A stretch of DNA of 64,000 nt from Nonomuraea jabiensis (GTDB taxonomy: Bacteria; Actinomycetota; Actinomycetes; Streptosporangiales; Streptosporangiaceae): the NCBI RefSeq assembly GCF_014204795.1, contig NZ_JACHMB010000001.1, positions 1,922,001 through 1,986,000 of the forward strand. Reading direction: 5' to 3'. Below, piece after piece: positions 43,969 to 52,068 of this stretch. A program made the position numbers and the translations under genes. Each line of letters starts with the position of its first letter. The first letter of the stretch is position 1. The notes beneath the pieces are model-generated. The model made no database searches. It was not told where the DNA came from and saw nothing but the letters and a program-made list of their open reading frames with translations.

Positions 43969-44080
43969 GTCGGCCGTGATCTCATCGGATCAATACCCCC
44001 TCCTCCGCTATGTGCGCACGTCTGCCGCATGCCAGAGGCGAGGGACATGGGTATTTGGCTGATCGGGAGGAAGCCGAAGC

Positions 44081-44353
44081 GTGCTCGAAAATGATGATGA
44101 GGCGTCTGTCGAACAGCGGGTGCGAAAAGTGGTCGAAGCGCACGCCGGAATCGACGACGCCTCCGGACTCTCCGCAGACTCGGACCTGTGGGCGGCCGGC
44201 ATGACGTCCTTGGCGAGTGTCAGGCTCCTCCTGGCGCTGGAGGACGAGTTCTCCATCGAGTTCGAACAGAGCAAGCTCAGCGCGGACACGCTCCGCTCAC
44301 TTCACCGCATCACGGCGGAGATCCAGGAAGCCGCTCGCGACCACGGGCGATGA
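44081..44353 (+). CDS. Acyl/peptidyl carrier protein
   Basis: This is a 90-residue carrier. The four-helix pattern with DLWAAGMTSLASVRLLLALE places the phosphopantetheine Ser in GMTS, followed by the acidic recognition helix LEDEFSIEFEQ. It starts at GTG 44081 after GGGAGG. It is the first gene of the plus arm, opposite the condensation, ACAD and adenylation genes that would load and modify its cargo. Confidence 0.88.
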   Translation: MLENDDEASVEQRVRKVVEAHAGIDDASGLSADSDLWAAGMTSLASVRLLLALEDEFSIEFEQSKLSADTLRSLHRITAEIQEAARDHGR

Positions 44354-44400
44354 CCCCTCGGCCCCGCACCGCCGATTTCTGCCACAGCAAAAGGAACGGG

Positions 44401-45558
44401 ATGAGCTTATTTCGTCATGCCTGGTGGTCGGATCGCCCGGAGTTCGACCTGCTCTTGTCGCTCTCCAGGATCGAGGTCACCACGTCAGAAGCGGAGCGTT
44501 GCCGCCGCCTTCTCCGCGACCACAAGAACGACTTCGACTGGGGACTCTTCATCGACCAGGCCGGTCGGCACAAAGTATTACCGCTGGTCGGGAGGCATAT
44601 CGTACGCCATAATCTGCACAACGGCGGGGACGGCATCCCGCTCATCCCATACCGATGGCTCCACAACTCCGTTTACTTCGCCAACAAGCGGCGAAACGAG
44701 GTCCTCGGCCAGGAATTCGCCGTGCTGTTCGGCGCGCTCAACGCGGCGGGCGTGCCGTACGCGGTCCGCAAGGGCCCCGTCATCGCCGAGACGCTGTACC
44801 GGGATCCGGGTTTGCGCCGGATGAACGACCTCGATCTCCTCATCGATCGGGATGACGCGGAGCGCGTGGGCGACATCCTGGCCGCACACGGCTACACCCA
44901 GGGCCGGCTGTCTGCAGACGGGACCTCGATCGAGCCTTTTACCCGCTCCACCCAGGCGTTCTGGCGCATGCACGTCCCCAACGAGCTCCCCTACGCCAAG
45001 CTCTCTGATCGCGAGGAGGTCGACGTCTTCTTCGTCGACCTGTGCCTGAGCGTGTCCAAGCCGAGGTCGAAGGAGACGCTGACGACGAGGGACCTGCTGG
45101 CAAGGAGAAGGCCCACCCGGCTGTGCGGTGCGGACGCCTACGCGCTCGCCCTGGAGGACCAGTTCGTCGACCTCTGCCTGCACTTCCGCAAGGAGGCGAC
45201 CTCTCGGCACTACATCGAGGCAGGCGTCGATCTCCAACTGCTGAAGTTCCTCGACATCGCGTCGATGTGCGCGTACGTCACCACCGAGAGCGCCTGGAAG
45301 GCCGTCCTGGACCACGCGGCCGAAAGCGGCGCCGCGGACGGCGTTTACTACGCAATGTACTACGCGGCGCTTCTCTACCCGGGCGACGTGCCGGAAGACC
45401 GGCTCGCAGCGCTGCGTCCCGACGACCTCGGCTTCCTGGAGGAGTACGGGGCCGTCGACGGCAGGGTGGAGACCTGGGACCTGTCCTTCGCCGATCGGCT
45501 GTTCGCCCGGGACCGCAGCGGCGCGGTCCGCGGCTCCTCGACGGTTCCCCGTGTCTAG
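44401..45558 (+). CDS. Nucleotidyltransferase-family protein (NTP_transf_5-like)
   Basis: This encodes 385 residues from ATG 44401. The core YAVRKGPVIAETLYRDPGLR then RMNDLDLLIDRDDAERV contains the KG and DxDLL pattern of the polymerase-beta-type nucleotidyltransferase fold (PF14907-like), with metal-binding aspartates in NDLDLLID. A helical C-terminal half follows. Relatives occur in polysaccharide and antibiotic clusters with unknown substrates. Here it could nucleotidylate a sugar or the final product. It overlaps the next gene by 8 bp. Confidence 0.78.
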   Translation: MSLFRHAWWSDRPEFDLLLSLSRIEVTTSEAERCRRLLRDHKNDFDWGLFIDQAGRHKVLPLVGRHIVRHNLHNGGDGIPLIPYRWLHNSVYFANKRRNEVLGQEFAVLFGALNAAGVPYAVRKGPVIAETLYRDPGLRRMNDLDLLIDRDDAERVGDILAAHGYTQGRLSADGTSIEPFTRSTQAFWRMHVPNELPYAKLSDREEVDVFFVDLCLSVSKPRSKETLTTRDLLARRRPTRLCGADAYALALEDQFVDLCLHFRKEATSRHYIEAGVDLQLLKFLDIASMCAYVTTESAWKAVLDHAAESGAADGVYYAMYYAALLYPGDVPEDRLAALRPDDLGFLEEYGAVDGRVETWDLSFADRLFARDRSGAVRGSSTVPRV

Positions 45559-46375
45559 CCGGGACGCGGGGCCGGCGGCGCGGCACCGGCTGGCCGTGGA
45601 CATCGGCGGCACCACCTGGGCCGCCGGCGTCCTGGAGCGCGGGTCGCTGCGGGTGGTCGGCGAAGGCCCGACCGGCCACCGCCACCCGCGAGAGCTCGCC
45701 GACCTCCGTGAGACGGTCCGGTCGTGGGCCGCCGCCGCGGGACCTGAGGCCACCGTCGGGGTCTCCTTCCCCGGCGCCACGGACGGATCGGGCGTCGTCA
45801 CCGCATGGCCGAACCGCCCGGACTGGACCGGCAGCCGCCTGAGCTCCGTTCTGGGCCTGGACGACAGGGCGCACCTCGACATCATCGACGACGGCGCGGC
45901 CGCCATCCGCGGTGAGATGTCGCTGGGCGCCGCCCGGGATGTCCGGGATCTCTTGGTGCTAACGCTGGGCACGGGCATGGGCGGCGGGTTCCTCCTCGAT
46001 AGTGGCGTGCGCAACGGCCTGCCCGGCGACGCCCGCACGCTGGGGCACATCAGGGCGCTGGCATCAAGCCGGGCTTGCTCCTGCGGACGACGCGGCTGCC
46101 TGCAGACCGCCCTCGCCGCGTTGCCCGCCGACGACGTCCTGCTGGAGCGGGGAACCGCTGCCTGGCCGGACGGGGAAGGCTGCCTGAACGTCCTGGCCGA
46201 CCTCGCCCGTGTCTTGGGTATACGCCGGATCCTGGCCACGGGCGGCCTGCTGCGCCGTACGGCCGTGCGACGCTTCGTACGCGGCGGGTTCGCGGCGCGG
46301 GGACTGGAGTGCGTCGTCCCCGAACGGCCCGAGCGCTCGTCCCTCCTCGGCGCGCTGGTGCGGGGGACGTCGTGA
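45551..46375 (+). CDS. ROK-family sugar kinase
   Basis: This encodes 274 residues from GTG 45551. LAVDIGGTTWAAGVLE is the ATP phosphate loop, and LTLGTGMGGGFLLD is the second ATP motif. The ROK signature GHIRALASSRACSCGRRG then CLQT provides the zinc-binding cysteines and the catalytic-side His. It phosphorylates a hexose or aminohexose. In AHBA clusters the corresponding gene (RifN type) is a kanosamine 6-kinase. The neighbours (HAD, Gfo/Idh, DegT) support that reading, but substrate cannot be proved from sequence. Confidence 0.85.
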   Translation: MSSRDAGPAARHRLAVDIGGTTWAAGVLERGSLRVVGEGPTGHRHPRELADLRETVRSWAAAAGPEATVGVSFPGATDGSGVVTAWPNRPDWTGSRLSSVLGLDDRAHLDIIDDGAAAIRGEMSLGAARDVRDLLVLTLGTGMGGGFLLDSGVRNGLPGDARTLGHIRALASSRACSCGRRGCLQTALAALPADDVLLERGTAAWPDGEGCLNVLADLARVLGIRRILATGGLLRRTAVRRFVRGGFAARGLECVVPERPERSSLLGALVRGTS

Positions 46376-47019
46376 CGACCGCGGTCCTGTTCGACCTGGA
46401 CGGCACGATCATCGACTCCGAACCGATCGCCACGCAAGCGTTCCGAGCGGCCTACGTCGAGTGCGGCGGCCTCGGCGAGGCGCCCGTCGACCGCTTCCTG
46501 GCCATGGCCGGGCGCCCGTTCGAGGAGATCGTCGCGGAGTTGCGGCTGCCTCCCGCGATCGTGGGTCGCTTCCGCAGCCGGTCCCAGGAGCAGGCACACA
46601 AGGTCCAGATTTTTCCGGGCATGTGGAGGGTGCTGACGGAGGCGGCGCGGCGCGGCGCCCGGATCGGCGTCATCACAGGCAAGGACCGCCCGCGCACCGA
46701 GCACGTCATGTCGCTGCTCGGGCTGACGTCCGTGTGCCACGACCTCGTGACACCGTCGGACCCGCCCCGACCCAAGCCCGCCCCCGACGGGGTCTGGTGG
46801 TTGTGCGAGCGTTTCGACGTCGCACCGCGTAACGCAATCCTCATCGGAGACTCCTGCGCCGACATCGCGGCTGGGAACGCCGCCGGTGTCCGGACTGTGG
46901 CCTGTCTGTGGGGGGCCGGCCGTCTGGACGACCTCAAGGCGGAGGGTCCGGACCAGTTCGTCTCCAGTCCCTGGCAGCTCGATGCGATGCTCCGCGACCT
47001 CTTGGAGGACCCCTCGTGA
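46372..47019 (+). CDS. HAD-superfamily phosphatase
   Basis: This encodes 215 residues, with GTG start overlapping the kinase stop (GTGA). Motif I is VLFDLDGTIIDSEP (nucleophile DxD), motif II IGVITGKDRP, motif III PRPKPAPDG and motif IV AILIGDSCADIAAGNAAG. The cap type fits phosphoglycolate-phosphatase-like HADs, the same group as the RifM-type phosphatases of AHBA pathways. It could hydrolyse a sugar or nucleotide phosphate on the way to a free aminosugar. Confidence 0.88.
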   Translation: MTTAVLFDLDGTIIDSEPIATQAFRAAYVECGGLGEAPVDRFLAMAGRPFEEIVAELRLPPAIVGRFRSRSQEQAHKVQIFPGMWRVLTEAARRGARIGVITGKDRPRTEHVMSLLGLTSVCHDLVTPSDPPRPKPAPDGVWWLCERFDVAPRNAILIGDSCADIAAGNAAGVRTVACLWGAGRLDDLKAEGPDQFVSSPWQLDAMLRDLLEDPS

Positions 47020-48122
47020 TGCTCCGGGATCGCATCCGCGTGCTGCTCGTGGGGTCAGGGGAGATCGCCAGGCGGGTTCATCTGCCTTACCTGCTCTCCC
47101 AGCCGTGGCAGCCGGAGATCCTGGTAACGGACCGCGACCCGAGCGTGGCCGAGCGGGTCGCCGTGGAGTTCGGGACACGTGCCCACCGCGGATCCATCGC
47201 CTCGGCGCGGGCGCAGATTGTGGTGATCTGCACGCCTGCCGCCTCCCACGCCGACCTGGCCGTCGAGGCGCTCGCGGCCGGCATGCACGTCATATGCGAA
47301 AAGCCGCTCGCCATCGCCGCCGGTGACGCGCGACGGGTGGCCGAGGCGAGCCGCCGTCACGGGCGCCGCGTGTTCCCGTGCTACACCAACCGCTACCGTC
47401 AGGACGTCGAGATCCTGCGGGACCTCCTCGCCTCGAAGCGCATCGGGCGGATCCGGGAGCTCTCCGCGCAGTGGACGCGCCGGCACGGCGTTCCCGGGAC
47501 TCAGGGCGGGCTTGCCGCCGGGGTGCTGTGGGATCTCGGCTCTCATCTCGCGGATCTGGCGCTCCATCTGACCGGCTGGTCGGGCGAGGTGACCGCGTTC
47601 GCGGCCGCGGCGTCGCCCGCTCCAGTGGACGAAGGCGTCGCCCCGTGGTACGGCGGGACGTGGTGCGGCGAGTCCAGACCCGCCGCCGAGAACCGCGCTG
47701 AAGGCCCCGCCGAAGACACCGTGCACGCGCTCGCGCGAGTGGCCGGGCATGGTGTCGTCCGGCTGCTGGTCTCGTGGAACCAGCAGGGAGCGGGCGACGA
47801 GGTATGCCTTCAGGCGGTCGGCACCCGGGGCGTGGCCGAACTCCGTACCGTCTTCGGTTTCAGTCCCGACCGGCAGCGCATCGAGGGCCCCTGCGTCCGC
47901 GTCAGCGATCCCCGCAACGCCCGATGGCAGGTCGTGCTGGACCGCCAGTCGCGAGAGCCCGTCGAGTACCGGCGGCAACTGGACGTCGCCTACGCCTCGA
48001 TGACGGGCGCGGACCCGCCGGAGGCCGCCGATCTTGACGTGGCCGTGCGGTCGGTGACGCTGTGCGACGCCTTCGCGCGCTCTCTGGCCACGACCTCGTC
48101 CGTCGCCGCTACCCTCGCTTGA
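47019..48122 (+). CDS. Gfo/Idh/MocA-family oxidoreductase
   Basis: This encodes 367 residues. RVLLVGSGEIARRVHLPYL is the Rossmann loop, and HVICEKPLAIAAGDARRV contains the family EKP motif with catalytic Lys. The C-terminal alpha/beta domain has GVLWDLGSHLADLALHL with the conserved DxGxHxxD. It oxidises or reduces sugars using NAD(P). Beside a DegT aminotransferase, the best analogy is RifL, proposed to make the 3-keto sugar nucleotide that is then aminated. A GTG directly before the ATG (47016) is an equal start candidate. Confidence 0.88.
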   Translation: MLRDRIRVLLVGSGEIARRVHLPYLLSQPWQPEILVTDRDPSVAERVAVEFGTRAHRGSIASARAQIVVICTPAASHADLAVEALAAGMHVICEKPLAIAAGDARRVAEASRRHGRRVFPCYTNRYRQDVEILRDLLASKRIGRIRELSAQWTRRHGVPGTQGGLAAGVLWDLGSHLADLALHLTGWSGEVTAFAAAASPAPVDEGVAPWYGGTWCGESRPAAENRAEGPAEDTVHALARVAGHGVVRLLVSWNQQGAGDEVCLQAVGTRGVAELRTVFGFSPDRQRIEGPCVRVSDPRNARWQVVLDRQSREPVEYRRQLDVAYASMTGADPPEAADLDVAVRSVTLCDAFARSLATTSSVAATLA

Positions 48123-48175
48123 TCAGGACCCGCGTCGAAGTCGCCGGTCACCTCACCCACTGGAGAGCACACACC

Positions 48176-49444
48176 ATGTCGACAGAGCTAGTCGCGACGA
48201 TTCCGGGCTCGAAAAGCCTGACCAACCGCGCCTTGTTCGCCGCGGCCGCCGCCGGCGGTGCCAGCCTGATCCGTCGTCCGCTGATCAGCGACGACACCCT
48301 CGCGTTCGCGCGTTGCCTGCGCGCGCTCGGGTACGCCGTGGACGATCGCGACCCGCATACGTGGCGGGTGACGAGCCCCGGCGGAGGCCCCGCCGCGGCG
48401 CGGGCCGAACTCGACTGCCAGGACGCCGGCACCGCCGCGCGGTTCCTCCCCGCCCTCGCCGCCTGCGGGCGCGGCTCCTTCCGTTTCGACGGCTCCGACC
48501 AGTTGCGCCGCCGCCCGTTGGGTCCGCTCCTGAACGTCCTGCGCGCATTGGGAGCGAGGATCGACCCGGTGGGGGCCACGCGGGATCTGCCGTTCGAGAT
48601 GCGGGCGGATGGCCTGGCAGGCGGTGAGATCCACATGGACGCGGGGCTCAGCAGCCAGTACCTCAGCGCCCTGCTCCTGTCCGCTCCGCTCATGGACAAG
48701 CCGCTCGTTACGCGGGTGCGCGCGTTGGTGAGCAGTCCCTACATCGACATGACCATCGGCTTGATGCGCCGTTTCGGCGTCGGCGTGGACCGGCGCCCCG
48801 ACGGGACGCTCGCGGTGCGCCCCGGCTCCTACCGGGCCGCCGACATCGACATCGAGCCCGACGCGTCCACCGCGTCGTACTTCTTCGCGGCCGCCGTCCT
48901 GACTGGGCAAACCGTCACCGTGCCGGGTCTGGGCTCGGGCAGCGGCCAAGGCGATCTGCGGTTCGTGGACGTGCTGTCCACCATGGGAGCCGACGTGGAG
49001 ATCTCCGCCACGCACACCACTGTTGCGGGCCCGGCGCGGATTCGAGGCGGCTTCAGCGTTGATATGGGCGACATATCGGACACGTTCATGACACTCGCCT
49101 GCCTCGCTCCCTTCGCCGACGGACCCGTCCACATTCACGGGATAGCGCACGCGCGGCTGAAGGAGTCGGACCGTGTGGAGGTCGTGGCGCGGAACCTGAC
49201 GAGCTGCGGGGTCGCGGTCGAGACCGGCCCTGACTGGATGCGCATCCATCCGTCCCGGCCGTCGGGCGCGCTCGTCGCCTGCCATCGCGATCATCGCATC
49301 GCGATGTCGTTCTCCGTGCTGGGCCTGCGCACACCCGGCGTGGAGCTGGATGACGAAGCGTGCGTCAGCAAGACCTTCCCCGGCTTCCATGACGAGTTCG
49401 CCCGGCTGTTCGGCGACCGCCGGGAAAGGAGCGCACGTGTCTGA
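48176..49444 (+). CDS. EPSP-synthase (AroA) homologue in the biosynthetic cluster
   Basis: This encodes 422 residues, full EPSP-synthase length. Phosphate and substrate residues are kept: PGSKSLTNRAL (Lys13, Ser14, Arg18), RRRPL, LSSQYLSALLLSAP, SPYIDMT, the central Asp of DISDTFMTLACLA, RLKESDRVEVV, DHRIAMS and SKTFPGF. The PEP-site motif normally GNAGT reads QDAGT. This points to an active enolpyruvyl transferase, or an elimination enzyme derived from it as proposed in cyclohexanecarboxylate pathways. GGAGAG precedes the ATG. It overlaps the DegT gene by 8 bp. Confidence 0.9.
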   Translation: MSTELVATIPGSKSLTNRALFAAAAAGGASLIRRPLISDDTLAFARCLRALGYAVDDRDPHTWRVTSPGGGPAAARAELDCQDAGTAARFLPALAACGRGSFRFDGSDQLRRRPLGPLLNVLRALGARIDPVGATRDLPFEMRADGLAGGEIHMDAGLSSQYLSALLLSAPLMDKPLVTRVRALVSSPYIDMTIGLMRRFGVGVDRRPDGTLAVRPGSYRAADIDIEPDASTASYFFAAAVLTGQTVTVPGLGSGSGQGDLRFVDVLSTMGADVEISATHTTVAGPARIRGGFSVDMGDISDTFMTLACLAPFADGPVHIHGIAHARLKESDRVEVVARNLTSCGVAVETGPDWMRIHPSRPSGALVACHRDHRIAMSFSVLGLRTPGVELDDEACVSKTFPGFHDEFARLFGDRRERSARV

Positions 49445-50648
49445 GCCGGTCACGACACTCGCCCTCCTGGGAGCGGCGCCGGTCCGTACGAGCCCCTTCC
49501 CCCTGTGGCCGACGCCGAACGAGCGGGTCGAGTCGGCCGTCCGCGAGGTCGTACGCAGCGGCCACTGGTGGCAGAGCGGCGGCGGGGTCAGCGAGCGGCT
49601 GGAGGAGAGGCTGGCGCGGTGGTTCGGAGCCGCGCGCGTGGTCTGCGTGGCGAACGGCACCGTGGCATTGGAGATCGGACTGCGCGGGCTCGGCATCGGG
49701 CCGGGAGACGAAGTCCTGGTGCCGGCGACGACGTTCGTCTCCACGGCGTCGGCCGTGGTGGCCGTGGGCGCCCTCCCCGTTTCCGTGGACGTCGACGCGG
49801 CCACGTGGAACCTCGACGTCACGGCCGCCCAGGACCGGCTCTCGCCGCGGACCAGGGCGCTCGTCGCCGTGCACTTGGCGGGCCAGCCCGTGGACCTGAC
49901 AGCGTGCCGGCGGTTCTGCGACGCTCACGGGCTTGCCCTGGTGGAGGACAGCGCCCAGGCGATCGGGGCCCGCTGGGCGGAGGCCCGGGTTGGCACGGCC
50001 GGCGATCTCACCACCTTCAGTTTCCAGGCCGCCAAGCTGCTTCCTGGCGGAGACGGCGGAGCCGTGCTGATCCCCGGCGACGCTGCGCTGGCCGAACGCG
50101 TCGAGCGGCTGGCGAACTGCGGGCGCCCTCGGGGAAGCAGCCGCTACGATCACCGGATCGCCGGGACGAACGGCCGGATCAGCGAGTTCGCGGCGGCGGT
50201 GGTGCTGGCGCAGATCGACGACTACGAGACCCTGTGGGCGGTGCGGGACCGCACGGCCGTCGCGGCCGCGGCTTTCCTGCCCCCGGAGGCGGCGGTCCTG
50301 ACCCATCCCGAGGTGTCCCGGCACGATCACTACATGTTCCTGATCAGGATGCCCGAGACGCTGCTCGACGACGGGATCTCGAACGCCGCCTTCGCAGCCG
50401 CGCTGACTGCGGAAGGCCTTCCCGCCCAGGTTCTCTACCCGGCCTGGCCGGCCCTGCCCGCGTTCGCGAGACTGGACGATCCGCGACCGGAGGTGTGCCC
50501 GGCCGGCCGGGAGGCGGCCCGGCGGGGGATCTGGCTGCATCACAGGATGCTCCTGGACCCGCGGTTCGGCGAGGACCTGGCCACGGCGTGGGAGCGGATC
50601 ATGGGCGCGCCGGAAGAGCTGGCGGCCTGGCAACGGGACGCGGCATGA
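49437..50648 (+). CDS. DegT/DnrJ/EryC1-type PLP aminotransferase (AHBA-synthase-like)
   Basis: This encodes 403 residues from GTG 49437. SGHWWQSGGGVSERLEERLA, ANGTVALEIGLRGLGIGPGD and EDSAQAIGARW (Asp171, PLP nitrogen) lead to TTFSFQAAKLLPGGDGGAVL, where Lys200 is the Schiff-base lysine. The K-x(4)-GxGG context resembles AHBA synthases (RifK type), which act both as UDP-3-ketoglucose aminotransferase and as aromatising dehydratase. In this cluster it most likely installs the amine of an aminosugar (kanosamine-like) or of an aminocyclohexene. Confidence 0.9.
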   Translation: MSEPVTTLALLGAAPVRTSPFPLWPTPNERVESAVREVVRSGHWWQSGGGVSERLEERLARWFGAARVVCVANGTVALEIGLRGLGIGPGDEVLVPATTFVSTASAVVAVGALPVSVDVDAATWNLDVTAAQDRLSPRTRALVAVHLAGQPVDLTACRRFCDAHGLALVEDSAQAIGARWAEARVGTAGDLTTFSFQAAKLLPGGDGGAVLIPGDAALAERVERLANCGRPRGSSRYDHRIAGTNGRISEFAAAVVLAQIDDYETLWAVRDRTAVAAAAFLPPEAAVLTHPEVSRHDHYMFLIRMPETLLDDGISNAAFAAALTAEGLPAQVLYPAWPALPAFARLDDPRPEVCPAGREAARRGIWLHHRMLLDPRFGEDLATAWERIMGAPEELAAWQRDAA

Positions 50649-51289
50649 CTAGCGCCTTCCGGCTCGACCACCTGGTGTGCGAGGTCGCCCGCCTACCCGA
50701 GGCCGCGGAGTTCCACTGGTACGAGCTCGACCTGGATCGCGGGATCCCGGCGCTCCCGCCCCGGCCGACGGACTGGACGGCGAACGTGATCGCCGCCACC
50801 CGCGCACCGGCCGGCCCGGACCTGGCCGTCATGGTACGGCGCGGGCTCCCTGCCGGCATCACGCACCTGCAGTTCGAGGTTGCCGGAGACGACGCTGCGG
50901 CCCGCGAGCTGGCGCGCCTGGCCGAGGACCGCGGCGTCACGCCGATTCTCGCTCGCCATCTGCCGCGGCCGCCCCGCGGCCCCGATGAACTCCGGGCCGT
51001 CGCGGAGACCCTGGCCGAGCTCGGCGGCGAACTGGTGAAGGTGGCTCATCCCGCCCCTTCCCGTCCGGATGTGGAAGCCGCGCTCGCAGTCCTGTCCCAG
51101 TGGCCGGCCGGGCGGCCGGGCCTGTCGCTCACCCCGATGGGCGGGCGCCAAGCGCGCGTCGCCGCCGCCCTGTGGGGTTCGCGGCTCGTGTACGCGCCGC
51201 TGACCCCCACCGCCGAGCGTATGTCGGCGCACTGGTACCGCGAGCTGACCACCTGTTCCACGATCTTGGAGAGCCCATGGTCGATCTGA
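50645..51289 (+). CDS. Type I 3-dehydroquinate dehydratase-like protein (AroD fold)
   Basis: This encodes 214 residues; the start overlaps the aminotransferase stop (ATGA). ILARHLPRPPRG and GGELVKVAHPAPSRPDV give His105 and Lys132, 27 residues apart, exactly the spacing of the catalytic His and Schiff-base Lys in type I dehydroquinases. LTPMGGRQARVAAALWGSRL matches the MGxxGxxSR segment with SR altered to AR, followed by a GS-x-L-x-(Y/F) strand. It would dehydrate dehydroquinate or an amino analogue. AHBA clusters normally use a type II enzyme, so this is a different solution. Confidence 0.82.
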   Translation: MTSAFRLDHLVCEVARLPEAAEFHWYELDLDRGIPALPPRPTDWTANVIAATRAPAGPDLAVMVRRGLPAGITHLQFEVAGDDAAARELARLAEDRGVTPILARHLPRPPRGPDELRAVAETLAELGGELVKVAHPAPSRPDVEAALAVLSQWPAGRPGLSLTPMGGRQARVAAALWGSRLVYAPLTPTAERMSAHWYRELTTCSTILESPWSI

Positions 51290-52068
51290 ACCGCCGCGCC
51301 ATGATCGTGGTGAAACCCGATGGCGTCGTCCAGAACGTCACCGGAGAGCTGCTCGCGTGGCTAGCGTCCCGAGGCCTCGCGCCGCTCGCCTTCCGCGAGG
51401 TCATGCTCACGCCTGAACGCCGCGCGCGCCTTTATGCGACCTCCCGCACCGGCGGCCGCCTGGACTGGGATCTGAACGCGATCCTGTACACGCTGGGCCC
51501 GGTCCATGCCGTGTTGCTTGAAGGGTCGTACCCGTCCAGGTTCGACTCGGTCTCCGACTACGTCTCGCGTGCGCTGAAGGGACACTTCATCCCCTGCCGG
51601 GCCCGGCCCGACACCCTGCGCGGCGCGCTGGGCGCGCTCAATCCCATCTTCAACCTGGTCCACGCCACCGACGCAACCGAGGACCTGGAACGGGAGACCG
51701 AAGCGCTGTTCGACGCCCCGTTGTGCCACGCCTCCTCCCTCCCCGGGCCGCCACCCACCGCCGTACGCTCCGGCCGGCCCCACCGGCTGCCCATGTGGAC
51801 GACCATCGCCGAGGCCGTCGAGCCCTGGATCGGCAAGGCGGACTGGCCGGCCGACCAGGTGGGCCCGTCGGCCGTCGCCCTGCGTACGGCGCGGGAGATA
51901 TGGGACCGCGCCGCGGCGGACGGCGGCGACCTGCTGAAAGGCGTGCGCACCGGCGATACCGGCTACTGGCGTTTCGCCACCCGCCACACGTCCACGTGGG
52001 CGACGTACCTGGCCTACACGACCCTGCGCTATCTCGATCTCTGCTTGGAGGAGCCCGATGGAAATTGA
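51277..52068 (+). CDS. Nucleoside-diphosphate-kinase-like protein with C-terminal extension
   Basis: This encodes 263 residues. The first about 145 follow the NDK fold: RAMIVVKPDGVVQN (KPDG Lys13) and LNPIFNLVHATDATEDLERE, where His129 occupies the phospho-histidine position of the NxxHxSD motif (here HATD). The last 115 residues (TIAEAVEPWIGKADWPADQV ... TYLAYTTLRYLDLCLEE) are not part of NDK, and I do not recognise them. It may shuttle phosphate from ATP to a pathway intermediate. It overlaps both neighbours (13 and 11 bp). Confidence 0.78.
   Translation: MVDLNRRAMIVVKPDGVVQNVTGELLAWLASRGLAPLAFREVMLTPERRARLYATSRTGGRLDWDLNAILYTLGPVHAVLLEGSYPSRFDSVSDYVSRALKGHFIPCRARPDTLRGALGALNPIFNLVHATDATEDLERETEALFDAPLCHASSLPGPPPTAVRSGRPHRLPMWTTIAEAVEPWIGKADWPADQVGPSAVALRTAREIWDRAAADGGDLLKGVRTGDTGYWRFATRHTSTWATYLAYTTLRYLDLCLEEPDGN

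Noticed and set aside
44578..47178. 866-codon minus-strand frame across the cluster
   Set aside because: It is opposite four well-supported overlapping plus-strand genes with strong motifs; the frame has no domain and biased composition.
48176..49444. EPSP-synthase copy as a simple resistance gene
   Set aside because: A resistance duplicate would not need the accompanying dehydroquinase and shikimate kinase domains in the same coupled operon; a biosynthetic role is more economical, though not proved.
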